A stretch of DNA of 64,000 bases from Herpetosiphon geysericola (GTDB taxonomy: Bacteria > Chloroflexota > Chloroflexia > Chloroflexales > Herpetosiphonaceae), in contig NZ_LGKP01000035.1 in the NCBI RefSeq assembly GCF_001306135.1, forward strand, positions 496,001 to 560,000, in the 5' to 3' direction. Positions 54,773-63,156 of this stretch are shown here, piece after piece (within the stretch, counting starts at the first letter, position 1; each line of letters begins with the position of its first letter). Below the pieces are notes generated by a model. That model was not told the origin of the DNA and did no database searches. It saw only the letters and a list, made by a program, of their open reading frames with translations. A program made the translations under genes and the position numbers.

Positions 54773-55162
54773 TTAGATTTCAACTGGATACCGCAGTTGT
54801 AGATCGTCGCCAGCAACGCCGCGAATGCCCCAATTGTGGGCTGGCGTTTCAATCAGCGTAATTTCTACATCCTGCGCTTGAATGCCATGTACTTTGGCAA
54901 TTTCGAAAAACAAGCCTTGGATTAAAGCTTTTTTAGCGCCAATGCTGCGTCCAGCAAAACAGCTAATTTCAATAATCAGATAGTTGCTTGAGCGATCAGC
55001 TGGCATCAACCAATCATCAGCTGCCATTGGAAAAAAGCGTTGAAAACGCTTATTGGCTGGCAATTGAAAATGCTCAACCATGCAGTTATGAATGGTTTCG
55101 GCTAAGGCCGCCTTGATTGGGTTGAGGCTAGTGGCTAAGCCATAGATTTTGATTTGCGCCAT
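54773..55162 (-). CDS. tautomerase-family protein
   Basis: 129 residues from MAQIKIYGL, whose ATG follows cgaggattt. The fold is that of the tautomerase/MIF superfamily: MAQIKIYG start, ALAETIHNCMVEHF helix, FFPMAADDWLMPADRSSNYLIIEISCFAGRS and AKKALIQGLFFEIAKVHGIQAQDVEITLIET. The usual N-terminal Pro-1 catalytic base is replaced by Ala (after Met removal), so classical tautomerase activity is doubtful. It sits 16 bases after the BatA-like gene inside the VWA cluster, which is an unusual setting. The role is unknown. Confidence 0.75.
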   Translation of the reverse strand: MAQIKIYGLATSLNPIKAALAETIHNCMVEHFQLPANKRFQRFFPMAADDWLMPADRSSNYLIIEISCFAGRSIGAKKALIQGLFFEIAKVHGIQAQDVEITLIETPAHNWGIRGVAGDDLQLRYPVEI

Positions 55163-55178
55163 AAATCCTCGCTGTTTT

Positions 55179-57083
55179 TTAGGCTGCACTACGGCGGGCA
55201 TTCCACCAAAGTTTGAGCCGTGTCAAGGCGCTGCGTTGGGCAAAAACCCATTCAATCAAAACGAAAATTAATGCTGCCAAGGCCAACCAACGCCACCATT
55301 CTTCGCGGCCAGCTTTGGCTTGGGTGGTTTCGCTTGAGCCAACTTGGCCGCCGCCAATTTGGGCCACATCAAGCACCTGCACTGGTGTGATTTTGGCTTC
55401 GCTTTCGCGATAGGCGTTCACGACATAACGTTGGCTGCGAGCAACGACACCATCATTCAGCAATTCGACGCTATAAATCCCAGCTTGCTTCAGCAAACTG
55501 CCATCGAAGCTAATTAAGCCGTTGTTTGGCGTTGCTTCGTGGGTTTCGCCATTAGGCTGAATTAGCCGCACGCCGCTAATATCGTTGGTTACGGCAAAGG
55601 CCAATTCTTGGTCGGGCGGCAAAATCGCTGAATCGCCACCAGTGCCCGGGGCCAAGTAGCCAACCAAGTTGGCAATCAATAAGGGAAACGAAATATTCAA
55701 GGGCAAATCTGAATCGTGGGTGTCAAAGCCTAGCACTGCAATCCGCCGCCCATCAACTTCGCCAGCAATCAGCAATGGGCCTGCGGCGCTATCGATGACG
55801 GTATGTGCCCACGGTGCGTTTTCAATCCGCGCCGATTTCAAGATGTTGACCTCGCCAAGTTCGACGTTGCGCAACAACGGGTCATCAGTTGGTGCAGGGC
55901 GCGGCACTGGCCGATCCAAGCTACCAGTAACCGAAAAATATTCGGTTGAGCGATAGGGCGCGATAAACAGCAAGTTGCCTGGTGGCAGTGGCTCTGGCAA
56001 GCTGGCATCAAGAATCGTCAACAAGGCCGTGTCGGTGAAGGTCGCAGTTTCAGTCAGATAGGCCGAAACTTGCACCCGTGGCATCAAGCCCAAGGCCGTA
56101 GCCAAAAAGCGATTGCCCGGGGTGACAAAGCGCACGGGAATTGCATCGCTTGATGGTCGAATCGCCCATGCTACATCATCGCTGGGCAAGCTATCGCTGC
56201 CATCAAGCCGCGCCTCGACCGTGCTGGCAGTTGACGGCACATCGATATTGACAGTTTGATCTTGGCCAGGCAGAATTTCCAAGTCGTAGGCGTTGAACAA
56301 GGTGCCATCAAGCGTTACCAACAAGCGGCGGGTAACTCGTTCTTGGCCTTGGTTGGTGACGCGGGCAAAAAAGGTGAGCGTGCCAGGCGCTAGCTCGTTC
56401 AAGGCAATTGCCGCAATCGCTTGGTTATTATTGCTGCTGCCAACTGGAAAATAGCGAATTTTGGCGGGCAAAGTTGCGCTCATTGGCACGGTCACTTGGC
56501 CGTCGGTTAAAATTGCTACCTCTGATTCTTCTTCGCGGGCGGCCAAGGCACCAGCCAAACTCAAAGCTTGCGACATATCCGAGCCGCCGCCCAAGCGCAA
56601 TTCGATGCCTTCGATCGCGTCGCGAATTTCGCGGCGGTCGGTGGTGGCGGCAGCAGGCACATCAAGCTCGCCGCCGATGGCCATAATCGTGGCGCGTGCG
56701 CCATCAGGCAGTTGGTCGACCAAGCGAATCGCCTCGTTTTTGGCAGCTTCAAGCCGATTGGCCTCAACATCGGTTGCGCCCATCGAAGCAGAGCGATCGA
56801 TAATCACAATGAGATTTTGCCCACTAACCCCAACGGTTTCGCGGAACGGTCGCGCAATTGCAAACGCCAAAAGCAACGCAATCAGCAATTGTAGCCAGAG
56901 CAACCAATTGTGGCGCAGGCGTTGCCAGGGCGCGTTGGCCTCAACATCGCGAACCAATTGATTCCACAAAAAGGTTGAAGAAACCGTCCGTTCTTCGCGG
57001 CGCAGGCGCAAAATGTACATGGCTACAATCCCAGCCAAAACCGTACCACCTGCGATAAACATTAATGGTGCAATGAATCCCAT
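55179..57083 (-). CDS. BatA/VWA-domain membrane protein
   Basis: 634 residues. The N-terminal BatA motif GFIAPLMFIAGGTVLAGIVAMYILRLRR and a second segment (about 60-78) anchor it. A VWA domain has MIDAS VIIDRSASMGATD, GGGSDMSQAL and AILTDGQ. A CARDB-like beta-domain and other beta-rich parts follow (about 230-560), then a last hydrophobic segment (about 598-616) before a short basic tail (KLWWNARRSAA). It fits the second membrane VWA component of MoxR/Bat systems. The gene is 10 bases after the YcxB-like gene. Confidence 0.85.
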   Translation of the reverse strand: MGFIAPLMFIAGGTVLAGIVAMYILRLRREERTVSSTFLWNQLVRDVEANAPWQRLRHNWLLWLQLLIALLLAFAIARPFRETVGVSGQNLIVIIDRSASMGATDVEANRLEAAKNEAIRLVDQLPDGARATIMAIGGELDVPAAATTDRREIRDAIEGIELRLGGGSDMSQALSLAGALAAREEESEVAILTDGQVTVPMSATLPAKIRYFPVGSSNNNQAIAAIALNELAPGTLTFFARVTNQGQERVTRRLLVTLDGTLFNAYDLEILPGQDQTVNIDVPSTASTVEARLDGSDSLPSDDVAWAIRPSSDAIPVRFVTPGNRFLATALGLMPRVQVSAYLTETATFTDTALLTILDASLPEPLPPGNLLFIAPYRSTEYFSVTGSLDRPVPRPAPTDDPLLRNVELGEVNILKSARIENAPWAHTVIDSAAGPLLIAGEVDGRRIAVLGFDTHDSDLPLNISFPLLIANLVGYLAPGTGGDSAILPPDQELAFAVTNDISGVRLIQPNGETHEATPNNGLISFDGSLLKQAGIYSVELLNDGVVARSQRYVVNAYRESEAKITPVQVLDVAQIGGGQVGSSETTQAKAGREEWWRWLALAALIFVLIEWVFAQRSALTRLKLWWNARRSAA

Positions 57084-57093
57084 AACTATCTAC

Positions 57094-57654
57094 TCACTCT
57101 GCTAGCTGCGCATCAGCATGATATTGCGCAAATTGTTGCAACGCCATCTGCTGATCGGCTGGCGATTTAAAGGCTCGCTTGGGAATAACAACCACCCGAT
57201 TGTTATGGCTAATCAAAAGAATATGCTCTGCTTCATTCAGCATCGTTTGAATAAAATTCCATTTGAAATCACTCATAAAGCACTGATTGGTTTCTTGAAT
57301 ATGATTTGCATCGCCTAAAAACGTTGTTGGCAGTTCAAAGGTAGCCTGTTCATAGCGATAATTCTTTTTCAAAAAATCTAAAGTAAATTCACGCATATCA
57401 CGGTGATTGTAAATAATCCAACCACTCAGTAAAATTAGGCCAAGCACAATTAACCAAACAACCAAATGATCGACTTGAATCAGCGCAGCAATAAAGAAAG
57501 CAATTGTGCCAGCGCCTAAAACATACAGCAATAATTCATAATAGCGATTCAAATTAAGTGATTGCTGATAGCGTGGATTATGCTTATACAGCGCTAAATT
57601 GGCTGCTTGATAATCATTAAAATCAAGCTGATACTCTAATTCAATTGGTTGCAT
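57094..57654 (-). CDS. YcxB-like membrane protein
   Basis: 186 residues: a short N-terminal LEYQLDFNDYQAANLALYKHNPR, two hydrophobic segments (about 42-60, 65-82), and a soluble C-terminal domain with MSDFKWNFIQTMLNEAEHILLISHNNRVVVIPKRAFKSPADQQ, split here as FKWNFIQTMLNEAEHILLI and VVVIPKRAF. The YcxB C-terminal domain has this pattern. The role of YcxB proteins is unknown. It lies between the DUF58 and BatA-like genes on the same strand, so it is probably co-transcribed with the MoxR/VWA cluster. Confidence 0.75.
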   Translation of the reverse strand: MQPIELEYQLDFNDYQAANLALYKHNPRYQQSLNLNRYYELLLYVLGAGTIAFFIAALIQVDHLVVWLIVLGLILLSGWIIYNHRDMREFTLDFLKKNYRYEQATFELPTTFLGDANHIQETNQCFMSDFKWNFIQTMLNEAEHILLISHNNRVVVIPKRAFKSPADQQMALQQFAQYHADAQLAE

Positions 57655-57683
57655 TGCTCAACTTTCAGGCTAGAACATATGAT

Positions 57684-58568
57684 TTAGCGCACAATTTGGC
57701 GTTCGCGTAGAACCGAAATCAACAATGATTCTAAGGGCAAGCTGGTATCAACAAAAATATAGTTGATGCCGCGGGTTGTGCAAAAATGCTCAACTTCTTC
57801 GCGCCATGCTTGCAAGCGTTCAACATAGCGTTGCAATAAATCGAGATCTGCACTAATATCGAGTGCCTCGCCACCTTCAGCATCGAGCAATTTTAAATCG
57901 CCCTCGAATGGTGGGTTTAGCTCGTCTGGTGAGAGCACATGCAGCACAGTTATCTCAAATGGACGGCGGCCAAGTGTGCGCAAGGCTTCTTCCCAATCGG
58001 GCGTGAGCAAATCGCTACACAACAACAGTGGCCCAGCGACTCGCGCGGTTTGCACATAGCGGCGGCTGGCTTGCAACAAGCTGGTGTTGCCGTTGCCTTT
58101 GAGTTGGCTGAGCAAATTGAATAAGGGTGGCACGCCTGCCCGCCCACGCCCAGCAGGAATCCGTTGCTCATTGCCGCCGCCAAAGCTGGTCACTTGGGCG
58201 CGATCAAGGCTGGCTAAGGCGATGTAGCCCAAGGCTCCCGCTGCTTGAGCAGCATAGCGCAGCTTGTTTGGCTCACCCCAATCCATCGAAGCGCTGGTGT
58301 CGATCAACAAGTGGAGCGTAATTTCTTCCTCGGCTACAAACAGCTTGAGGAAGAACTTCTCCAAGCGGGCATACAAATTCCAGTCGATTTGGCGAAAGTC
58401 GTCGCCAGGCGTGTAGGGCTTGAAATCGGCGTATTCAACCGATGAGCCACGGCGGGGCGAGCGCCGTTCGCCTTGCATCTGGCCTGCAATATTGCGGCGC
58501 GTCAGCAGCGCCAAACGATCCAATTGTTTTAAGAATTGTGGTTCAAATAGCGCTGCTTGTTCGCTCAT
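57684..58568 (-). CDS. DUF58-domain protein
   Basis: 294 residues from MSEQAALFEP at 58568. DUF58 proteins are the standard partner of MoxR ATPases and carry a VWA-like fold. Visible are QMQGERRSPRRGSSVEYADFKPYTPGDDFRQIDWNLYARLEKFFLKLF, split as GSSVEYADFKPYTPGDD and RQIDWNLYARLEKFFLKLF, which is the family signature, and LLIDTSASMDW, a MIDAS-like motif. It is soluble. The gene lies 27 bases after the DsbA-like gene. Role inferred: adaptor between the MoxR ATPase and its membrane VWA clients. Confidence 0.9.
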   Translation of the reverse strand: MSEQAALFEPQFLKQLDRLALLTRRNIAGQMQGERRSPRRGSSVEYADFKPYTPGDDFRQIDWNLYARLEKFFLKLFVAEEEITLHLLIDTSASMDWGEPNKLRYAAQAAGALGYIALASLDRAQVTSFGGGNEQRIPAGRGRAGVPPLFNLLSQLKGNGNTSLLQASRRYVQTARVAGPLLLCSDLLTPDWEEALRTLGRRPFEITVLHVLSPDELNPPFEGDLKLLDAEGGEALDISADLDLLQRYVERLQAWREEVEHFCTTRGINYIFVDTSLPLESLLISVLRERQIVR

Positions 58569-58595
58569 GTCAACGTCTCCACACTCAACCAACGA

Positions 58596-59321
58596 TTATT
58601 GATTTTGGCTTGCCAAGGTTATTGCTGCATCGAAGCCTTCCATTGGGTAGGCTCCTGGAATGATGTAGTTGCCAATGAAAAAGGCTGGCGTGCCAGTTGC
58701 TTGGGCAGCGACGGCCTCGGCGGTTTCAGCGTTAACTTTAGCTAAGACTGCTGGGTCTGCTTGGCATTGGGCAAAGGTTTTGCTATCCAAGCCCAATTCT
58801 TCTGCATACTTGAGCATTGTTTTGGGCGCAAGGCTAGGATCAATGCCCCACTCGCTGGCGCGCACAAACAAGATGTCGTACATCTCCCAGAATTTGCCTT
58901 GATCCATGGCGCAGAAGCTGGCAACTCCTGCTGCTGGCGCTGAGGTATGGCTTTCGACGGCGATATAGTTGCGGAATACATAGCGCACTTTGCCTGTGTC
59001 GATATATTTGGCCTTCAGGTCAGGAAAAACCGACACATGATGGCGCTGGCAGAATGGGCATTGGAAATCGCTATATTCGACAATCGTCACTGGCGCGTTT
59101 GGATCGCCCATTGAGCGTTGGTCGTCGGCGGGAATTTGGGCTGGCTTGGCCAACGGAATAAATTCGCTGGCAATGCCCAACGTATCTTTGGTTGGTGGTG
59201 GCGCAGGCGTTGATGGCACAATCGTTGGCCGAATACTGACTTGACGGCCTGTATCAGCTTCGTAGCTGCCACAGCTGGCCAAAACGAGAGCCAAGATGAT
59301 TAGGGCAATACGGCGGGTCAT
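58596..59321 (-). CDS. DsbA-like thioredoxin-fold lipoprotein
   Basis: 241 residues. A signal peptide with lipobox LVLASC (cysteine near 17) and a Pro/Thr-rich linker precede a DsbA-type thioredoxin fold: VEYSDFQCPFCQRHH (active site CPFC), KVRYVFRNYIAVESH, and the cis-proline loop TGTPAFFIG. It should form or reshuffle disulphides in extracytoplasmic proteins. Its start codon overlaps the stop of the MoxR gene (ATGA), so the two are translationally coupled; the VWA proteins in the cluster, one with a CHC motif, are plausible clients. Confidence 0.9.
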   Translation of the reverse strand: MTRRIALIILALVLASCGSYEADTGRQVSIRPTIVPSTPAPPPTKDTLGIASEFIPLAKPAQIPADDQRSMGDPNAPVTIVEYSDFQCPFCQRHHVSVFPDLKAKYIDTGKVRYVFRNYIAVESHTSAPAAGVASFCAMDQGKFWEMYDILFVRASEWGIDPSLAPKTMLKYAEELGLDSKTFAQCQADPAVLAKVNAETAEAVAAQATGTPAFFIGNYIIPGAYPMEGFDAAITLASQNQ

Positions 59322-60307
59322 GCTTCTTCCTTAATTGATTCCAAAATGCTATTGACGATGCTTTCGCTGTTCACTCCCTCAGCTTGACCCTCAAACGACA
59401 AGATAATCCGGTGGCGCAGAGTTGGGGTTGCCATATCGCGCAAATCGCGGTAGGCCACATTGGTGCGGCCATCGAGCAAGGCGCTAATTTTGCCAGCCAA
59501 AATCAAGGCTTGCATCCCCCGAGGGCTGGAGCCATAGCTAACATAACGTTTGACTTGCTCTGGGGCGAGCGCACTATCTGGGTGGGTTGCGCTAATAATG
59601 CGGGCTGCATAGCTCAAGACATGGGTGGCAACCGGCACCGAACGCGCCATCTGTTGCAACTGAATCAAGGTCGCGCCATTAATCACTTTTTGCGGCTTGG
59701 CTTGATCAGTGCCAGTGGTGCGTTGGGCAATTTCTACCAACTCTTGTGGTGATGGAAACGGCACATTAATTTTGAAGAAGAAACGGTCGAGCTGTGCTTC
59801 GGGTAGCGGGTAGGTTCCTTCCATTTCGAGCGGGTTTTGGGTAGCGAGCACAAAGAATGGCTCTTCGAGCTTATAGCTGGTGCGGGCCACACTGACCGTA
59901 TGTTCTTGCATAGCCTCAAGCAGCGCCGATTGCGTTTTTGGCGTCGCCCGGTTAATTTCATCGGCCAGCACAAGGTTGGAAAAGATCGGCCCGCGTTGGA
60001 AGCGGAACTCTTTTTGGCCTTGTTCATCTTCGGCGATGATCGTCGTGCCGATGATATCAGCAGGCATCAAGTCGGGAGTAAACTGAATCCGACTGAATTG
60101 GCAATCGACAGCATCAGAAAGCGTCCGAATTAGGGTGGTTTTGGCCAAGCCAGGCACACCTTCGAGCAAGGCATTGCCGCCTGCAAGCAAGGTAATTAAT
60201 GTTTGGCGGATCAAGGCGCGTTGCCCTACAATCACTTTGCCTATTTCAGCCTCAATTGCAGCGGCAGTGCGCCGAAACATCTCAGCATCGCGTTCAGTGT
60301 ATTGCAT
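59318..60307 (-). CDS. MoxR-family AAA+ ATPase
   Basis: 329 residues. Walker A is EGVPGLAKTT, Walker B is LVLADEINRA, sensor 1 is VLATQNPLEMEGTYPLPEAQLDRF (VLATQNP, TYPLPEAQLDRF), and the C-terminal lid has RYVSYGSSPRGMQALILAGK. MoxR proteins act as chaperone-like motors with DUF58/VWA partners, all encoded next to it here. No export signal; cytoplasmic. Its ATG follows a aaggag site, and a nested inverted repeat lies just upstream. Confidence 0.94.
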   Translation of the reverse strand: MQYTERDAEMFRRTAAAIEAEIGKVIVGQRALIRQTLITLLAGGNALLEGVPGLAKTTLIRTLSDAVDCQFSRIQFTPDLMPADIIGTTIIAEDEQGQKEFRFQRGPIFSNLVLADEINRATPKTQSALLEAMQEHTVSVARTSYKLEEPFFVLATQNPLEMEGTYPLPEAQLDRFFFKINVPFPSPQELVEIAQRTTGTDQAKPQKVINGATLIQLQQMARSVPVATHVLSYAARIISATHPDSALAPEQVKRYVSYGSSPRGMQALILAGKISALLDGRTNVAYRDLRDMATPTLRHRIILSFEGQAEGVNSESIVNSILESIKEEA

Positions 60308-60327
60308 CCAAACTCCTTATCAACAAA

Positions 60328-60377
60328 AGGCTATAGGTCTCTGAATCATAGCTGATTCAAGCAAAAACCTATAGCCT
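60328..60377. repeat. nested hairpin made from ctatagg units, upstream of the MoxR gene
   Basis: AGGCTATAGGT (60328-60338) and its exact complement (60367-60377) enclose a second stem TGAATC/GATTCA. It sits in the 94-base gap between the small membrane protein gene and the MoxR gene. Confidence 0.6.
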
Positions 60378-60401
60378 CGAACCTAAAACTCTTGCTCTTC
60401 G

Positions 60402-60596
60402 CTACGTGAGTTGTGTTGTGGCATAAACCAACAGAGCAATTGTGGTGAGCAAAAAGCCCATCCAGCCGAGCGCAGTAGCAGCAAACGAAATCGTCATTGC
60501 ACGTTGGCTGATGTTGAAGCGTCGCGTCGCGACCAACAGGGTCCACATACCGCCTGCAAGCAGGCTAAGAAACACGAACTCAAGGGCTAGAAACAT
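60402..60596 (-). CDS. small two-helix membrane protein, unknown function
   Basis: 64 residues made of two hydrophobic segments (about 2-22 and 36-59) joined by a short basic loop, RRFNISQR. The ATG follows aagaggattct. It is between the DUF4175-like gene (9 bases upstream) and the MoxR gene, so it belongs to the cluster. No family was recognised; a membrane subunit or small regulator of the VWA complex is a guess. Confidence 0.65.
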   Translation of the reverse strand: MFLALEFVFLSLLAGGMWTLLVATRRFNISQRAMTISFAATALGWMGFLLTTIALLVYATTQLT

Positions 60597-60605
60597 AGAA
60601 TCCTC

Positions 60606-62309
60606 TTACTGTTCCAATTGGTTAAAGTAGTCACGGATAAAGTTCTTCAGTTGTGGTGGAATGTATCCGCTATCCACAGCCCGACCTGCCGATTCTTGGT
60701 AGTTCGGGTTGGCTTGATTATAAGGTACTTGCGAGCCATTGGCGATTCCAGGCCCGGTGCTACCACTTGGTTGGCTTGGGGCACTGCCGCTGCCATTGGG
60801 CTGGCCAGTCACATTGCTTGGGTTATTTGGGTCGCCTGGTTTCCAAGGTTGGTAGACCATGCCTTTGTCGTTGCCAGTGCCAGGGAAGCTGCGGTCGTTG
60901 CGGCCTGTGCCATTGCCACTGCCATTGCTGTTGCCGCTACCAAGATTCCCTGCTTGGCTGCCACCGCCACCACCAGCACCATTGCCTTGACCTTGACCTT
61001 GACCTTGGCCTTGACCTTGACCTTGACCCTGACCTTGGCCTTGACCCTGACCTTGACCTTGACCCTGACCTTGTTGACCTTGCTGACCTTGCTGGCCTTG
61101 TTGACCCTGCTGACCAGCTTGCTGATTTTGTTGGCCTTGTTGGCCTTGTTGACCAGCTTGCTGATTTTGCTGGCCTTGTTGACCAGCTTGGGCTGCTTGG
61201 TCGCGGCTATTTTGAACTTCGCTCAAGGCTTGTTCAACGCCTGCTTGATTTTGCAATTGTTCAGCGCTTTGGCTGGCTTGGCTGCTGGCTCGTTGCAAGG
61301 CTGAGCGGGCATCGGCAAGATTGCCATTGCGTAAAGCGCTCGCAGCATCGCGCAACGATTGGGCCATTTCTGGGTTGGTTGCAGCAGTTTGGTTGGCTTG
61401 TTGCTCAAGCGCATTCGCCAATTGTTCGCGCTGCTCAGGAGTCATCTTTTCTGCATCTTGGGCTGCTTGTTCCAGCTCTTTAGCTGCATCGCTGGCCTCT
61501 GGGCGTTGCTCTTGGCTAGCTCCACGCTGGTTTTTGAGCGCTTGGGCTAGCTCTTGCAACGAGGCTTGACGAGCGCTGGCCCGTGAATCCAAGCGCTTTT
61601 GCAGTTGTTGCTCGGTACGCGAGATTTTCGCTAGCGCATCTTCGCGTGAGCCAGTATTTTCGCGCAAATCCTTGGATAATTCCGCCAATTGGCGATCCAA
61701 TTCGGCGCGTTCTTCTGGCGAAAGTTTTTCGTCTTTGGCAATTTCTTGGCGTGTTTCATCAATCCGATCTGCAATTCGTTCGAGATCGGTTTTGACTGCT
61801 TCGCGTTCAGCTAAAACATCGCTTTGCAGATTCGGTAACACGGCAGATGTGATGCCCAGCATTAAAAATAATGCTGCCAAGCCCCACCATAAGCGATGTT
61901 TGCGCGGCGGAGCAACCCGAATATCCTTGGCATTGGCATTGCGGGCTTTGTCGAGCGCATCGTTATATTGCACGTCGTCGAGTGGCCCGCGATCATCGCG
62001 TTTGTGCAATTCGAGCGCAGTTGATAGGCGTTCGCGCAAATCAAGCTCAAGGTCGCTACGTTGGGCGATGCGGCTGCTTGATTGTGGGCGCAGGGCTACG
62101 ACCAATAAGGCAACTAGCCAAATTGCAAAAGGAACTAATGACCACAATGTCCAGTTGGGAATCGGGAAGAGCCGACCTGCGACTTGAATTAAAGCAAAGC
62201 CAAGAGCAGGGAGCCAAAATGTGCGACTCAGCCATTGCAATGTATCGGCAAGGCGTAAGCGCCGCCCGAATGGGCGTAGCAGATGAACAATCTCGGTTGG
62301 TTGTGCCAT
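60606..62309 (-). CDS. DUF4175-like membrane protein with coiled coil and long Gln/Gly repeat
   Basis: 567 residues from MAQPTEIVHL at 62309, whose ATG follows gaaggagattaggt. Two hydrophobic segments (about 32-50, 56-75) are followed by a soluble stretch, another segment (about 140-160), then long charged coiled coil (ERIADRIDETRQEIAKDEK and more) and a Gln/Ala-rich region. A tandem repeat of QGQQ/QNQQA units turns into about a dozen QG pairs (about residues 375-445), followed by a Gly/Asn/Ser-rich region and a short C-terminal IRDYFNQLEQ. The arrangement resembles DUF4175 proteins found beside MoxR/VWA genes. The stretch is probably extracytoplasmic. Confidence 0.7.
   Translation of the reverse strand: MAQPTEIVHLLRPFGRRLRLADTLQWLSRTFWLPALGFALIQVAGRLFPIPNWTLWSLVPFAIWLVALLVVALRPQSSSRIAQRSDLELDLRERLSTALELHKRDDRGPLDDVQYNDALDKARNANAKDIRVAPPRKHRLWWGLAALFLMLGITSAVLPNLQSDVLAEREAVKTDLERIADRIDETRQEIAKDEKLSPEERAELDRQLAELSKDLRENTGSREDALAKISRTEQQLQKRLDSRASARQASLQELAQALKNQRGASQEQRPEASDAAKELEQAAQDAEKMTPEQREQLANALEQQANQTAATNPEMAQSLRDAASALRNGNLADARSALQRASSQASQSAEQLQNQAGVEQALSEVQNSRDQAAQAGQQGQQNQQAGQQGQQGQQNQQAGQQGQQGQQGQQGQQGQGQGQGQGQGQGQGQGQGQGQGQGQGQGNGAGGGGGSQAGNLGSGNSNGSGNGTGRNDRSFPGTGNDKGMVYQPWKPGDPNNPSNVTGQPNGSGSAPSQPSGSTGPGIANGSQVPYNQANPNYQESAGRAVDSGYIPPQLKNFIRDYFNQLEQ
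60984..61190 (-). repeat. in-gene minisatellite encoding Gln-Gly and Gln-Gln-Gly repeats
   Basis: About 200 bases of tandem 6- and 9-base units (CAAGGT, CAGGGT and CAACAAGGT types on the coding strand) inside the DUF4175-like gene. The units keep frame, so copy number can change without breaking the gene. Confidence 0.85.
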
Positions 62310-62385
62310 ACCTAATCTCCTTCGCCGCATTATACACGACTCATGTGCTGAGCGAGATTAATATTTGGCGACAGTCACTTGTACC

Positions 62386-62478
62386 TTAGCTGCCGCTGAC
62401 AATTGCATATAAAAAGGGTATCGACAGAAGCATAACGACAAATAATGCGGCTGAAATTTTGTCTGACAATCGTTCCAT
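62386..62478 (-). CDS. 30-residue single-pass membrane peptide
   Basis: ATG at 62478 to TAA at 62386: MERLSDKISAALFVVMLLSI then PFLYAIVSGS. The segment from about residue 9 to 27 is hydrophobic and the N-terminus is charged, typical of a small membrane protein. A G-rich site (aaaggggg) lies 5 bases before the ATG. It is 76 bases upstream of the DUF4175-like gene on the same strand and would be the first gene of the MoxR/VWA cluster. No other evidence of expression is available. Confidence 0.55.
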   Translation of the reverse strand: MERLSDKISAALFVVMLLSIPFLYAIVSGS

Positions 62479-62512
62479 TGGGAACCCCCTTTGTGTTTGC
62501 CTATCAATAGAA

Positions 62513-62518
62513 CGTCAA
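62513..62518 (-). promoter_or_regulatory. possible -35 box for the MoxR/VWA cluster
   Basis: TTGACG on the minus strand, 35 bases before the small ORF start. No convincing -10 hexamer was found at the expected distance, so this is tentative. Confidence 0.25.
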
Positions 62519-62606
62519 CCATGCACAGATTGTTCCACGCCCTATCCTAGAAGATTTGCGCTGCTATGAGAATGATGCAAAGCTGATGAATATGTGAAGC
62601 AGGGTA

Positions 62607-62612
62607 TAATAG
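62607..62612 (+). promoter_or_regulatory. -10 box of the FKBP lipoprotein gene
   Basis: TATAAT close to 62607 lies about 38 bases before the GTG start. The -35 match is weak. Confidence 0.4.
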
Positions 62613-62649
62613 CGACGTTTGGTTTCAATTTGCAATGAAAGGGTTTTAC

Positions 62650-63156
62650 GTGAAACGGATTTTGCTTTCGACGCTGGTTGCGGTGAGTTTGGTAGGCTGT
62701 GGTGCGATTGAGCGGCCTGAAAACCCAACTGCTGTGCCAACAAGCGCATCTGCAACAACTGGGGTCGATATTTCAGATGTTTCGCCAGTTATTCCGGCTT
62801 TGCCTGCTGGCTTAGAAGCCAAGCAAACGACAAGTGGCTTGCGCTATGTTGATATTGTGGTTGGCACTGGCCCTGAAGTAATCGCTGGCTCAACCGCTGA
62901 AGTCTATTACACTGGCTACCTTAAGTCAGATGGCTCACAATTCGATTCAAATGTTGGTGAACAACTATTTCCGGTTCAAAACGTCGGTAGTGCGATGGTT
63001 ATCGATGGCTGGAACGAAGGTTTGGTTGGCATGAAGCAAGGTGGCAAGCGCCGCTTAATCATTCCTTCGGCACTTGGCTATGGCGCACAAGGGCAAGGGG
63101 CAATTCCTGGCAACGCCGATTTGGTGTTTGATGTTGAGGTCGTTGTCGCTCGTTAG
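62650..63156 (+). CDS. FKBP-type peptidyl-prolyl isomerase lipoprotein
   Basis: 168 residues from the GTG at 62650, preceded by gaaaggg at a good distance; an ATG at 62635 gives five extra residues. The signal peptide ends SLVGC (lipobox), then a Thr/Pro linker. The FKBP domain has TTSGLRYVDIVVGTG, VYYTGYLKSDGSQFDSNV, VIDGWNEGLVGMKQGGKRRLIIPSALGYG and NADLVFDVEVV, with the active-site aromatic residues in place. It catalyses proline isomerisation outside the cytoplasmic membrane and may help fold the secreted proteins of the adjacent cluster. Confidence 0.93.
   Translation: MKRILLSTLVAVSLVGCGAIERPENPTAVPTSASATTGVDISDVSPVIPALPAGLEAKQTTSGLRYVDIVVGTGPEVIAGSTAEVYYTGYLKSDGSQFDSNVGEQLFPVQNVGSAMVIDGWNEGLVGMKQGGKRRLIIPSALGYGAQGQGAIPGNADLVFDVEVVVAR

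Noticed and set aside
60618-61569. Long frames on the plus strand opposite the DUF4175-like gene
   Set aside because: They consist of Leu/Thr or Asp/Leu runs produced by the complement of the Gln-Gly minisatellite; the minus-strand frame has the domains and ribosome site.
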